Assembly (NCBI GenBank): GCA_022695795.1
Contig: MU404141.1
Location: forward strand, 115,474-179,473
DNA length: 64,000 bases
DNA from: Biscogniauxia marginata
Lineage: Eukaryota; Ascomycota; Sordariomycetes; Xylariales; Xylariaceae
Reading direction: 5' to 3'
The notes beneath the pieces are model-generated. The model ran no database searches, was not told the origin of the DNA, and saw only the letters and a list, made by a program, of their open reading frames with translations. The position numbers were made by a program, and so were the translations under genes. Shown here one piece after another: positions 46,882-57,932 of the stretch. The first letter of the stretch is position 1. Every line of letters starts with the position of its first letter.

Positions 46882-47649
46882 ATGGTGCTCAGCACCGTTT
46901 CGCTGCCGCCTCACAACTTGCACACGCACACGGTCATCTTCCTCCACGGCCGTGGCTCCGGAGCCCACGAGTTCGGCACTAGCCTGCTGGAGAGTCATGA
47001 TAGACGTGGGCGATCCCTGCAGCACATCTTCCCGTCCGTCAGATGGGTCTTCCCCGAGGCCGATCCGAGCTATGCGGAGCGCTTTGCCGGCGAAGTTCCG
47101 CAGTGGTTCGACATATGGAGCCTGATCAACCCGGACGAGAGGCGCGAGCTCCAAGTCGAGGGCCTGAGGGACAACACGGGTAAGCTGATCAGGCTGATCC
47201 AGCGCGAGGCATCCAGGGTTGGGCTGCGGAACGTCGTGCTCGCCGGCCACAGCCAAGGGTGCACGCTCGCCGTCCATGCGCTCCTGAATTACCCGGCGCC
47301 GGCTCCCGGAGAAGACGAGGCCGAGGACCGCATGTGCGCATTCGTCGGCCTGTCGAGCTGGATGTCTCTTGGGGTCCATTCTCCACAAGGCAGCCGCGAT
47401 GCCCTAGCCCTCGGTGGCGCCGTGCCAAGCGACACTATCTACCGCAGGACGCCCGTCTTCCTCAGCCACTCGGTCGACGACAACGTCGTTCTGATAGAGC
47501 AGGGCAGGCGGCTCCGCGACGTCCTGAGGGCTTACGGCATGAACGTGACGTGGAAGGAATACGAGAGGGGCGCGCACTGGATACACGGGTCGCAGACGGT
47601 CGAGGACATCGTCAACTTTCTGCAGACCCAAGGGCTGGAGGCCACATGA
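46882..47649 (+). CDS. Serine carboxylesterase / acyl-protein thioesterase-like hydrolase
   Basis: This is a 255-aa alpha/beta hydrolase of the phospholipase/carboxylesterase family, whose members remove palmitate from proteins or split small esters. I chose ATG 46882 (context gaccATGG); the open frame extends upstream only from TTG. The core reads TVIFLHGRGSGAHEF (oxyanion loop), the nucleophile elbow GHSQG with S124, the acid D199 or D200 in HSVDDNVV, and H232 in RGAHWIHG. The catalytic set is complete. In typical acyl-protein thioesterases the elbow is GFSQGG; the GHSQGC seen here and the ASDPSYAERF-like lid mark a divergent fungal branch, so palmitoyl-protein activity is not certain. Single exon. 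Confidence 0.85.
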   Translation: MVLSTVSLPPHNLHTHTVIFLHGRGSGAHEFGTSLLESHDRRGRSLQHIFPSVRWVFPEADPSYAERFAGEVPQWFDIWSLINPDERRELQVEGLRDNTGKLIRLIQREASRVGLRNVVLAGHSQGCTLAVHALLNYPAPAPGEDEAEDRMCAFVGLSSWMSLGVHSPQGSRDALALGGAVPSDTIYRRTPVFLSHSVDDNVVLIEQGRRLRDVLRAYGMNVTWKEYERGAHWIHGSQTVEDIVNFLQTQGLEAT

Positions 47650-48342
47650 AAGAAGCAAACGAAACGCAAAACACAAGATACCCTAGATTCATGACCGCGC
47701 ATGCATTTAAATATTTTCAAATCTCGTTGGCGGGTGTGGGGCGGGCGCGGGAAGCGAACGGCGTTGGAGGCTAATTGTCTGGGATCATGAACAAACAGGT
47801 CGTCTGCATTATACTCGACCCCCTGTCGCTTGGGCATGCGGTACAAGAGGTTGTCGGCTGGCTGGCTGGCGCAGGATAAACTCTGCATTTTCTTTTTTCC
47901 ATTCATTCCCCCTTATTATATGGCTCGGTCAGGTATATCTGCTCGGCAAAGAACGGGCTAAAAAGATATATCAATACCCCTCCTAATATCCATTCCATCT
48001 TTAACCGTGTCTTTACTTTCCTTCTTTCCTTGCTCACGATGATAAATTTCTTTTAATTTATTTCTCCTCGCGGAATTGCGTCGTCGTATATATAGACGTT
48101 CATGGTCGAGCACACATCTTAAGGAAGACAGGGAGCCGGAAAGGGAACAAGACGGAGTTAGCTCTATTTGCTTAGCAAAAGAGCATTGCTGGGTAATCTC
48201 GTAGGCAAACATCATAATCAAGAAGGGAAGGGAAGGGGGAGCGGGAGAATATAGGATAATCTAGGTATAGATGGTATCCCAAAGATACTAGTTACTAGCG
48301 CTATAGCATATTAAAAAAAAAATCCACGACAACCCCATTTCT
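47650..48342. other. Intergenic, convergent 3' flanks
   Basis: About 690 bp between the esterase and the glyoxalase-like gene; AT-rich, nothing found apart from an A9 run near 48313. Confidence 0.55.
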
Positions 48343-49377
48343 TTATCTGCGCCGCGACGTCGCTACCAGGCGGATCGACAGACTATGCTGCTCGTCGACT
48401 TTCCCGCCCACGACCTTGCCATCTAGCGCCTCGTCGTCGGTGAACAGCTCGATATCGACCCCCGGCTGCGCGGCGCCAGCGAGTCGCACCTCGCCCCCGG
48501 GGTGCAGATTCCCGACCCCGCCCTCGAGCGTCCCTATGCCCCAGTAGTAGTAATGACCCTCATCCGCGTCGCCCTTGACTTTTTTTTCCCTCTCCCCCAG
48601 CAGGACGTCGTAGACCGCGATGCTCTCGGCCTCCGCAGCGCGCGGCACCCGCACGTGCACCGTCGCCACGCCCACCGCGCCGGAGGGGTGTCGTCGTCGT
48701 CTCGCGGCCTCCCCGCGGTACGGGACCCGCAGGTCCCGATCCGTCACGTCTAGACACCAGAAGGGCACGGTGCCGGGCTCGAGGAGGGCCGGAGGAGCGT
48801 CCGTGCCCCCGGACGCGGTGGGATCAGGAGCACGCTCCGCCGCCGCGACAGCCCACTTGAGCTCCGCCCCGTCGGGCCTGGCGCGGCCCCCGCGCGCGAG
48901 GTCCGCGTACGCGATCCCCGTCCGCGCGTCGCGGACGCGGGCGCGGAAGTCCTGGAACGTCTTCTCGTGCCTCGGGGTTTCGTCATCGTCATCGTCTTCT
49001 TTTCCCCCTTTGTTTTTCCCTTGAGAAGAAGAAAAAGAAGGAGAAGAAGAGGGAGAAGAAGGAGAGGGAGAAGACAGGGTGACAGCCCAGTCGATGACGG
49101 AGCCCTCCGCCCCGCGGCCCCACCGGTGGCTCGCGCGCTCGCGCGGGTCGAGGCCCGGCGCGAAGGCGATGAACTCGAGGTACGAGCCGTCGGGGAGGAG
49201 CACGAGGGTGTTCTCGGTGCGGCCGTCGGTGTGCCGGCCGCCCGGGTAGAAGTGGAACAGCTCGCCGTCGGCGAACCAGGCGGGCGGGGAGGTCAGGAAG
49301 CTGTGCGGGACGAGGATGACGACGTGGTCTAAGAGCGGGGTTATTTCTGGCGGTGGTGGTGGTGGTGGTGGCGGCAT
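48343..49377 (-). CDS. Glyoxalase-like domain protein
   Basis: This is a 344-aa single-exon protein of the fungal glyoxalase-like (Glyoxalase_3 type) family, built from repeated beta-alpha-beta-beta units. After a Pro10 start comes the first unit LLDHVVILVPHSFL with the signature FYPGGRHTDGRTENTLVLLP and GSYLEFIAF. The middle contains WAVAAAERAPD and FWCLDVTDRDLRVPYRG. The second unit has HPSGAVGVATVHVRVP and LEGGVGNLHPGGEVRLAG. The family often holds a metal through His/Glu, here probably in the LDHVV and YLEF strands, but substrates are unknown and glyoxalase activity should not be assumed. Most of the coding sequence is very GC-rich, giving long open frames on the opposite strand. A Ser-rich stretch (about residues 105-120) is encoded by a GGAGAA-type repeat. 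Confidence 0.82.
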   Translation of the reverse strand: MPPPPPPPPPEITPLLDHVVILVPHSFLTSPPAWFADGELFHFYPGGRHTDGRTENTLVLLPDGSYLEFIAFAPGLDPRERASHRWGRGAEGSVIDWAVTLSSPSPSSPSSSPSFSSSQGKNKGGKEDDDDDETPRHEKTFQDFRARVRDARTGIAYADLARGGRARPDGAELKWAVAAAERAPDPTASGGTDAPPALLEPGTVPFWCLDVTDRDLRVPYRGEAARRRRHPSGAVGVATVHVRVPRAAEAESIAVYDVLLGEREKKVKGDADEGHYYYWGIGTLEGGVGNLHPGGEVRLAGAAQPGVDIELFTDDEALDGKVVGGKVDEQHSLSIRLVATSRRR

Positions 49378-49670
49378 GTTAAATATATTTATATGTCCCT
49401 AGGTAGGTAACCAGTAATACGGATGCTACAAGATGTTTTGTTCGAGGTTGCGGAATCCGTAGGCTTTGGACGCATGCAGGGCGGGACGGTTTGAGGGGTT
49501 GACGTCGGCTTATTATTAGGAGCCAACCTATCAATCACGCCATTGCACGCAAATTATAGCGAGGTTTCGATCATCATAACTAGACGAACCGCAACCTTCC
49601 CCCTGGAACCCTAGCAAGGCTTCGGCTGTTGGTATGTTCGCGGTGTATATATAACAATACAAAATAAGTA
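49378..49670. other. Short intergenic region
   Basis: It lies between two minus-strand genes and contains one CCCTAGGTAGGTAAC motif at 49398-49412 close upstream of the glyoxalase-like start. Confidence 0.55.
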
Positions 49671-51566
49671 CTATTCCTGTGCCTCTTGCGCTTTGAGGGC
49701 CGGCACGTACTTTGCTTCCAACGCTTCTCGCATAACCCGCTTTGCGTTACTGGGATCAATCCTTTCCTCCTGTCCTAGACGGATCATGCGCCCAACAAGG
49801 AACATGAGTTTACCCTGAGGATAGTCTTTATAATTCACAAAGCTCCGCACGATGTCTTCTCGCCCTTCAACTGCAGAATCGGCGAGTTTGGCATATTCGG
49901 CTTCGGAAAGTTCTTGAAACCACAAGTTCTCTTTCTCAATCGCATCTAGGACTGTGGGATACTCATCTGGTACCCTCCTGCGGAAGACTGCCCATAGTAG
50001 CTCCTTTGCTATTTTGGCTGTGATCTTGCGCTGGTGCAGGTAGAGCACGATGTCGGCGAGATGGTCCACAGGCACCCGTTGGCACTGGCCATCCTCTGTA
50101 AATCCTAGGTCATGTGCAACATCTTCGTTGCGATCAGACGTCAGATGCCCCAGCTCGTGTAGAATCCAATTTGCAGCAAGCTGGATGCATGGCAAATGCT
50201 CGGCAGGCGACGCCGAGTTCAGTCGGCTAGTTAGAGCATTTATGACATTCCAGAAATACTCGATGCGCATGCCCGAGTCAAGAGCAACCAAGGAGATAGC
50301 ATCTTTGGATGAAAGCCCAAATTTCTTTATCAATTCATCAACTTCGGCGTCAGGAAGTTCACCCATGCTGTCACGAAGATGGCGCACTAGATCATCGCCA
50401 ATAACAACCGGCGCCAAATCTGGGTCTGGCATATACCTATAATCGACCTCACCCTCCTTACCTCGTAGTCTACGCGACACGGTCGAGCCGATGGACCAAC
50501 CGCGAGTCTCACCTGCTATAGTCCCGCCCGACAGGAGAACTGATATCTGCCTATCTCGCTCTGCGATGATCGCGTCCTCGACAGCTTTGACACTACTGAG
50601 GTTCTTGATCTCGGTGCGCTGACCAAGAGGTGCAGAAGGATCATCACTTCTTCGAACAGAGACGTTGACATCAGCACGCAGCCCACCAGCCTCCATCCCT
50701 GACACACAAGCGTCTACTGCATGCAGTAAGGTTTGGACCTTTTTGACCAGCGCAGCAGCGGTAGCAGGATGGTGTATTTCCGGCAAGGTTATTATCTCGA
50801 TTAAGGGCACCCCAACACGGTTGAAGTCGATCCAGTGCTCATTGCCGGGTTGCGCGATCGTCTTGGCCGTATCTTGCTCCATCTGGATTTGTTTGATCCC
50901 AACAGATACGCCGTCGCCGTCCTCGGCCGCAATGCCATCTCTTGCCTGTAGAGTAATCTTGCCATCCCGCGCAAATGGCTCGTAGTATTGTGTGATCTGG
51001 TACCCCGAAGGCTGATCCCAGTGAAAGTAGTGCTTCCTATCGAATCTACTCACATGTTGGACGTCGCAATTCAGTGCCAATGCGGCCCGGAGGGCAGGGA
51101 TCAAGGTCTCCTTCTGGAATATAGGCTGACTACCTGGCGTAGCTAGATCAAAGTAGGCCACATGTGTATTGGCGTCGTCATTGAAGGACGTGGCGGCGCT
51201 TGAAAAGAGCTTCTTTGCAGTATTCAGCTGGGCGTGTATTTCGATACCAACAGTGAGCTCCCAGCCCTCAACCACCTGGTTATTTGCGTTTTTCTTCTTC
51301 TTTTGCCCAGATACTTTCAGCTTCTTAGCCTCGTCTTTCAACTGTTTCCGCAGCGGGACGTGAGGCGGAGGCGGAGGCGGCACAGTCGTTGAGACGGATG
51401 CATCTCCGGTATGGAGAGCTCGAACAGGAGCGTACGAAGGAATTAAAGCTCGAGGATTCTGTACTGTGACATATGGTAATCGACTTTGGGCGCGCAAACA
51501 ACCTGTTTTAGATAATTTTCCATGGAGTAGATATCGACTTAATACCGTCGGACGAAAACGTGCCAT
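49671..51566 (-). CDS. PET112: Mitochondrial Glu-tRNA(Gln) amidotransferase subunit B
   Basis: GatB is the kinase/transamidase subunit of GatFAB, which turns Glu-tRNA(Gln) into Gln-tRNA(Gln) in mitochondria. The single-exon protein of 631 aa starts at 51566 with an Arg-rich presequence (MARFRPTVLSRYLLHGKLSK). The GatB core begins WELTVGIEIHAQLNTAKKLF. Then come KHYFHWDQPSGYQITQYYEP (active-site region), KQIQMEQDTAK, DFNRVGVPLIEI, RADVNVSVRR, EIKNLSSVKAVEDAI and YRYMPDPDLAPV. The C-terminal YqeY-like helical domain ends MFLVGRMIRLGQEERIDPSN. Length and all family blocks fit. It diverges from the DUF6594 gene with about 1.2 kb between. Confidence 0.96.
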   Translation of the reverse strand: MARFRPTVLSRYLLHGKLSKTGCLRAQSRLPYVTVQNPRALIPSYAPVRALHTGDASVSTTVPPPPPPHVPLRKQLKDEAKKLKVSGQKKKKNANNQVVEGWELTVGIEIHAQLNTAKKLFSSAATSFNDDANTHVAYFDLATPGSQPIFQKETLIPALRAALALNCDVQHVSRFDRKHYFHWDQPSGYQITQYYEPFARDGKITLQARDGIAAEDGDGVSVGIKQIQMEQDTAKTIAQPGNEHWIDFNRVGVPLIEIITLPEIHHPATAAALVKKVQTLLHAVDACVSGMEAGGLRADVNVSVRRSDDPSAPLGQRTEIKNLSSVKAVEDAIIAERDRQISVLLSGGTIAGETRGWSIGSTVSRRLRGKEGEVDYRYMPDPDLAPVVIGDDLVRHLRDSMGELPDAEVDELIKKFGLSSKDAISLVALDSGMRIEYFWNVINALTSRLNSASPAEHLPCIQLAANWILHELGHLTSDRNEDVAHDLGFTEDGQCQRVPVDHLADIVLYLHQRKITAKIAKELLWAVFRRRVPDEYPTVLDAIEKENLWFQELSEAEYAKLADSAVEGREDIVRSFVNYKDYPQGKLMFLVGRMIRLGQEERIDPSNAKRVMREALEAKYVPALKAQEAQE

Positions 51567-52772
51567 TTTCAGTCCTGGCGGCCAAAATTGGTCGCGAATA
51601 TCAAAAGCTGTGAGAAATCGGGAGCTGATTTCCGAGTTGGATGTCTGGCAGTGCTACAAAGTACCTACAGGTACCTAACAGGGCTATGGGTATGACATAA
51701 TCAAGATAACTTACCCAGATAACCTTATCACAGGTACAGAAGTACTTGAGGTGCCTTACGTAATATACAGTCCGTGCCCGTAATGGTGGGGGAAAGGGGT
51801 TCCACTAGTGAGCCAGGTCCGCGGGCAAAGCGGTCATGATCTTTCCCACCTTCTCCAATCTTCCGACAGTTATAAGTCATGGAACCCGTCAGCCCGATCG
51901 GTCATGAAACTGAATATGTACCTAATAACATCACGATAGAACTCAACCGGTCAAAAATAATATTTATTTCTTGTTAAGATTTCACATCCAACTCCAGTCT
52001 CAGATAATAGCATTTTAATTTCCTACCTAAATACTCGCCATAGAATCCCTACAAGTTACAAGTACTAGAAAAGACATGGGCCGGCCTGCAGCTCACTTAC
52101 ACCAACACCCACACCCACACCCACACCCACACCTGGAGAGTCCTCCATCCATGTGGCCATCCTTCTGCGACTAGGTGCACAGTAGATCGTCTAAAAGCAC
52201 CACTTCGTCGTCATATGAAACACTTTCGACTCGTCTGACACACAACCCATGCTATCATTGGTAATATGTCCTCTCTATGTGCCATTTCATCTTCTCGCCT
52301 TAGCTTTCCTTTTGGATCCTTCTGTTTACCCGTGCGGGACACATGACTTATACGCGAGTTCCTGTCTTCCCCGTAAAAAGAAAATGGTCGACTACATCCC
52401 GAGAGCCTTATCGTCATCATGTGCTACATATATTGCATCTCAATCTGTAATAATATCTCCTACTTGTTGTTCTGGACCGTCCTAGACCCCTTCCTTCAGT
52501 CGAGTGCTGGTTAACTCTTCATGTCTACTACACTGCTACTTGGCGCCCTTCCGTTTGCCATTTGAGAAACCAATCGGGGTAACTGTACATCCAGTGGACG
52601 CCTACGTGCAGCCGAGTGTTGCAAGTTTGTTGGTCTCATGCTGTGTTCCGTTCCTCTCGTTATCTTCTCGCGGGGTCCAGGGGCAAAAAATTGAGGCACA
52701 CATAGAAAGAGTCGATAGAACCCCAACGCTTGCGCACCGAGCTCCCAAGTCCATCACCTGATTAAAGACGAC
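51567..52772. other. Divergent promoter region with a 6-bp repeat
   Basis: About 1.2 kb between GatB and the DUF6594 gene. It contains the motif GTACCTACAGGTACCTAAC at 51661-51679 and an ACACCC tandem repeat. No gene is seen. Confidence 0.55.
52105..52134. repeat. Tandem ACACCC repeat, about 5 units
   Basis: Four exact ACACCC units followed by ACACCT. It is too short and of the wrong unit to be telomeric. Confidence 0.85.
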
Positions 52773-54624
52773 ATGGCTGATGAATGGGAGCATCCTTCAC
52801 GCCTGCAAACCACCTCGAAGCCTTTGCGCCCTTCTTCTCGGAGGAGTAGTTCGTCATGGCAAGCAAACGATGCTAGGCACAGCGATTCGACTATCGGCAA
52901 TGGTCCCGGTCGCCTAAGGGGGCCGCACAGAAGATACTCAAGCGTGGCGAACGCTTCCGGTGCGACATTTCTAACAGATGAACCCCCTAAATGGAAGCCC
53001 GCTTGGGCCGAGGAAGTAAATGAGAATGAGTCTCAATCCGATCCGGTTGAGAGCGCTGCAAAGAACGAAGATAATACAGGGCTCGGTGTTGGATCGAGGA
53101 GACAATCTCGCGCTCGTTTGACTTCTTCCCCGACCGTCTCAAATCCAAATCCCGTTACGACCGACGCAACCGAATCCGAGAGCTCTGGTGAGAGCGCCTC
53201 GACCGTCACACAGACAGTATTCCCAAAACAAGACGCCCTTAAAAAGGCAAGCACCAGGCAGAAGAATACTACTGCGACTAGGCCAGATGCTCTAAGCTTC
53301 TTAGATTCAGATTCGCCACAGATAACAGCGGAATCCATAAAGAAGTCGATGAATGAGGGCGCCCTTCGATCGCCTAGTTCCACGAAAGGCATGTCGCCTA
53401 CCTCTTCAGCATCAAGTGGCTCCCGAGACGATGTTTCCGATAATTTTGGCGATCATGAAACCGATCGAAGCACAAGTCCAGAACGTAGTGTGGATGGTGA
53501 TCGCATGAGTTTTGCATCGGTAAGGCTTGATCTTCCAGTAGAGGAATATAAGAAGAAGCAGAGAGTCTACGGCACCCCCGACATGCCGAGAGGAAATGCT
53601 CAGCATCCACACATATCTCCCGATGCCTTGACTCCGCGAGTGCCAAACCAGAGCTATGCCAAGCACCTACCAAGAGCCGAGAAGCTGCCTTTGACCGGCT
53701 ATGAGCTGCTAGCATCAAGGCTCTCAGCAACTTCACCAGATCAAAGCGGCCCATGTCTTCGGCCCATGTACCGAAAGTTCGAGACGTTGAATCACCGGCT
53801 TCTGCTGCATCTTCAAGATGAAATATGCGAGCTAGAGGAGCAGCTCCATCGGCTCGACACTGCAGACACTCAGAACCGTCGCTTGCGTAATGCCATTCTC
53901 CCCGCATCCCGCAGAGCCGAGTATCTATCCGGCGGCGAGCTTCAGTGGCATAAGACAGACATTCTGGGCAAGATTGGCTTCAAAATGGAACAGTACAGTA
54001 AGATTAGGTTATTATTCCAATGCAGCCTATCGCTGACACGCTTCGCTAGACCACGTTCTCTCATCATTTAGGAAAACCCAGTCTCTCCCGACCCCGACAT
54101 TAGCTGACATACATGAGTATCGAGGCTACCTTGCATCTCATACTCCTATCGCCGAAGCTGAAACCCGTTTTCTGGACGCAACTGATGACCTGGTCTGCGT
54201 AAGCGACCAGGAAATGGAAGAAGAGATGATGGTCGAAGACGAAGAGACAATGGCTACGCCCATGCCCCGTCAGGATTTTATCCCTCTCAGCCCACGAAAA
54301 GAGGAGTCGGTGAAAGATCCACTAGAATCGTCTCAATTGCACGAAGAGAGTAGTATAGCATCCGCTCATAAAACTGCTGATATCGAACAGCCAATAGCCC
54401 TGTTATCGTCAGCACTGGCGGTGGCGGTTATCTTACCGACATTGACATTCACCATAATACCCGGCTATCTCGGCCGGATGACCGTCGTCCTCCTCGTCGG
54501 GCTTGGAGTTCTAGGAGCTTTAATCCAAGGCGGATCTGTAGGTGTGAATGTGACGAGAGACTTATGTATATGCACTGGCATTTACGGCGCCGTTATGGCT
54601 ATCTTGGCCGGAATCGTGTCTTGA
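52773..54624 (+). CDS. DUF6594 membrane protein with long disordered N-terminus
   Basis: Exons 52773-53997 and 54050-54624 (52-nt intron) give 599 aa. Residues 1-310 are Ser/Thr-rich and probably disordered. The DUF6594 region follows with the signature MYRKFETLNHRLLLHLQDEI and CELEEQLHRLDTADTQ, then a helical stretch across the splice (MEQYNHVLSSFRKTQ). Three hydrophobic segments end the protein: SALAVAVILPTLTFTIIP, VVLLVGLGVLGALIQGG and ICTGIYGAVMAILAGIV. In this fungus-specific family the C-terminal triple span is the membrane anchor; no activity is known. The splice rebuilds the family alignment and keeps frame. Unlike many relatives the N-terminal tail here is more than half of the protein. 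Confidence 0.82.
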
Positions 54625-55215
54625 TACCGACCTTCATCGGTTAATGTTAGTGGTGTCCTAGTTAGTAGATTGACTTCCTTGGAGGGTTCGGAAGAACTGA
54701 TTGTATGACATACCTGGACTGGTGGTTAATTGGATTGGATCTATACCCTGGCGTTATGTGCGACGGCTTCGCTGTGTCTTGTCTTTCAGAATGAGCAGAA
54801 TGAGATACGCCTCCTAATTTGTTGAAACTTCTGGAACCGCCGGAGAATAGTTTATTGTTGAGAAATAACACATAATAATGAACCACTTGTAGAGATCACT
54901 TTAGAATGGGTTTCCCTAGGCTGGGCTAATCGACCACTTTCTCCGCTGCCCAAGCAGGCTGAGTGAGGCGATAGCCGTTATGCACGGCTGTGACGGCAGA
55001 TGGCCCTCATTGGGTGGCTGTGTTTTTCCTACATGGCCGCTGCAGGTCAACGTTGACCGACCTCATAGCCCAACACCTCAATCGGTAGGCCTCCAAAAGT
55101 AAGCATCTTTTCTATATAAAGCCGTGCAGAAGCCTCAAAACCCACGCATTGTCTCCACATACTTCTTCTCTGTGGAGTAGAGAGGGTTTACGTCGCTTCC
55201 GTGGTAGTCAGCAAC
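54625..55215. other. Intergenic, promoter of the exonuclease gene
   Basis: About 590 bp, no gene. A TATA-like box is listed separately. Confidence 0.55.
55113..55120 (+). promoter_or_regulatory. TATA-like box (TATATAAA)
   Basis: A clean TATATAAA lies 96 bp before the ATG at 55216 of the exonuclease gene. Transcript start is not known. Confidence 0.5.
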
Positions 55216-57123
55216 ATGGCTCAGACCAAGCCCTCAACTGGACGGCGCTGCGATTGTGCCTCGGTATTCGATAATGGACCGTCGATCTACCAACATGTCA
55301 TCCAAACTGGGCATATGGAGGCTAAGACCTGTGTGCCCTGTCGCAAGGTGTTTGGCAGCAAGAAGGCCTTAGAAACACATCAGGGGAATTCTCCTAAGCA
55401 CAAGACAACCCCGGCAGCTTACCTACCGACGACTACTGCGAACTCTAACGGCCCGAAGAGTGTTGCTATCAAGGCTGAAGAAACAAACAATCCAACTCCC
55501 GCAGGAAATCCGGATAACTCAAAGGGAGTCAGGCATAAGAAGAAGGGGGGAGACGGCACAAACGCGAAAGCGGTCTTGCAATGCCCCGTCGCTGTCAATA
55601 CTCCTTCTCAAAATACCACTATAGCTCGAAACAAAAGTAGTTTAGCTGGAGAGCCTTCCGATGCTCCAATATCTTCAAGAACTAGAGCGAAGACTCGAGC
55701 GAATATGACACAGACTAGTAAGAAAGAACCCGGTGCTGATGCAGTAGTGGTATCTACGAACGCCATCGGCCCGGCGAAAACCGCAATTGCTTCGGTTTCT
55801 TCGACCTCGGTGAGCAACAGTGGACCCGATGGCAACAACAAAAAGAAGAATAAGCAGATCCCTCAAGTTCCTTCTTCTACCACTGCCAGCACCGCCGGTC
55901 AAGCCGGTATCGTAGCCAAAGACCTGAAAGGTGGGAAGTCGACTGCCGGATCATCTCAAGCCAACAAGCAGAAGCAGCAGAAGGTTACTGCGCCAAAGAA
56001 AGGTACCAGTAAGCCTATCTACATAACTCTTGATTGCGTCCTGCTAACCGAATAACCAGCAGTAGCCAACCAGAGCAACAACAATGGTGCTTCCAAGCAA
56101 GCAGTAGCCAGAGCCGCACCCACGAGCGCAACATTGCCGTACCCCTGGGTCTCACCACCCGAGAACCCAGCCATACTCCAGGCGCTGAACCAGCTCTGCC
56201 ACGGAAGCAAGCGCCTCCGCAGCGAGTGCTACCCGGGCCGTCCGGACCGGCGGATCCTCGTCGGCGCCTCCTCGCGGTACCTCGCGGCGCCGGACCGCGA
56301 CCCCCGGCGGCCCGGGCGCGCCGCCGTCGTCATCGACTGCGAGATGGTCGAGGTGGCCGCGCGGCGGGACGAGCTGGTGCGGCTCTGCGCGCTCGACTTC
56401 GTCACGGGCGAGATCCTCATCGACGCGCTCGTCGAGCCGACGGCGCGCGTCATCGACTGGCGCACGCGCGTCAGCGGCGTGTCCCCCGCCATCATGTCGG
56501 CGGCCAAGGCGTCGGGGTCGGGTTCGGGGTCGGGCGGCGTGCTGGCGGGGTGGCCGGCGGCGCGGGCGCGGCTCCTCGAGTACGTCGACGCCGGCACGGT
56601 GCTCGCGGGCCACGCGCTGCACCACGACCTCAAGGTTCTCGGCGTGGCGCACGCGCGCGTCGTCGACAGCGCCATCGTCACGGCGGAGGCGGCGTTCCCC
56701 GGCGGCGGCGGCAGTAAGCTCAAGCGCAAGTGGGGGCTGCGGAACCTCGCGCGGGAGCTCCTCGGCCTGGCGATCCAGGGCTCGCCCCGGGGCCACGACA
56801 GCGTCGAGGACGCGCTCGCGACGCGCGAGGTCCTGCTCTGGTGCGCGAAGCGGCCGCTGTCGCTCGCGGCGTGGGGGGCCGCGGCCGGGGCCGCGTGGGA
56901 GAGGGAGGTGAGGGAGACGGCCGAGAGGCAGCGCCGGAAGGCGAGGGAGAAGAAGGAGAAGGAGGAGAAGGGGAAGAGGAAGGCGGCCCGCGCCGCTTAT
57001 GCAGGGAGACAGGTGGATGAGGATTATGGCTATAGTTGCATCGAGACCGAGACCGTGTCCTGGGAGGAATTTCTCGAAATGGCAGAGTACCCCCCAGGAT
57101 ACGATCCATCGTGGTCCGACTAG
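55216..57123 (+). CDS. DEDDh RNA exonuclease with N-terminal C2H2-like fingers (REX family)
   Basis: Exons 55216-56008 and 56060-57123 (51-nt intron) give 618 aa. Residues 1-60 hold finger-like Cys/His pairs (RRCDCASVFDNGPSIYQHV, then KTCVPCRKVFGSKKALETH). A long Ser/Thr/Lys-rich linker follows to about residue 285. The exonuclease domain carries DEDD residues in VVIDCEMVEV (Asp and Glu), VLAGHALHHDLKVL (Asp) and HDSVEDALATREV (His and Asp), as in Rex1/Rex3/Rexo4-type 3'-5' exonucleases that trim rRNA, snRNA and tRNA. The C-terminus has a Lys/Glu-rich helix. The start is ATG 55216; upstream the frame opens only with GTG. The acceptor has two in-frame CAG copies (56057-56062), so one amino acid may be alternatively included. 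The domain exon is extremely GC-rich, the linker is not. Confidence 0.88.
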
Positions 57124-57932
57124 GAAGGCTGGGCGATTTATAGCGAGGCAAACTACCAATCTAGACAGGCAGGATTGGCATCGGAGTACAACGGCAGAAT
57201 GCAGAACACGGCTATGCAATAATTTGCAATGGATATCACGTATCATGTTTCCTTCGCGTCCTCAAATATATTATACAGGCCTCACATAAACATGGTGTAG
57301 ACGGGACCTGGGCTAGTAGTTGTTTGTTTGCTGCTTTGCTACCTCTATCCTAGGTTAGACTTCTTTATTCTACCTAGACCAGCGTAGACCAGCTAACAAT
57401 CTTGGTGTTTCGTCAAGTCTCAAATCAATTTTCATCAGGCAAAGCCTAAAACTTCCTGATCAAGCGACAAACAGGATCATAGCAAATGCATTGCTATCCA
57501 CCCTATGACTTCAACCTCTATATAGGCAGTCGAGAGGTTACAGGCTTCATCCAGATCAACGCTTAATAATCCCCTATATATTTTTGATGTATTCGACATC
57601 GCCGATGGACCGGTAAAAGCCCTATGATAGCAGGTAAAACGTGACTCGAGGAAAACAACGAGGACGAATATTGATAATCGAAACGCGTAAATCCGAAACA
57701 TTTGGAAGTCAGTAGTGGTGTAAAGAAGTGTGAACTCCTGGGACGCCGCGGCTGGAGCACCCACGCTCCAGATGACTGTCGGTTACTCGCATCGGCAGTA
57801 TTATATGAGAGAACTCGATACGTCCATCGTGTCAGGGGGACCACAAGTGATGATATGTTGAACGGGAAACGAAGCGTCAGTCTACGCTCTCAGGTCAAAC
57901 TCGACCCCCGGGGATCAGGTGCCTAGGTTTCT
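57124..57932. other. Intergenic, convergent 3' flanks
   Basis: About 810 bp with several short ORFs but none with features. Nothing else is seen. Confidence 0.5.

Noticed and set aside
46870..47388. Minus-strand open frame of 172 aa
   Set aside because: Antisense of the serine hydrolase, whose catalytic set is complete on the plus strand.
52105..52134. Telomere-like repeat
   Set aside because: The unit is ACACCC, only about five copies, not the fungal TTAGGG unit.
56152..57246. Minus-strand open frame of 364 aa
   Set aside because: It is the antisense shadow of the GC-rich exonuclease exon; Arg/Pro/Leu-rich with no family motif, while the plus strand has DEDD motifs.
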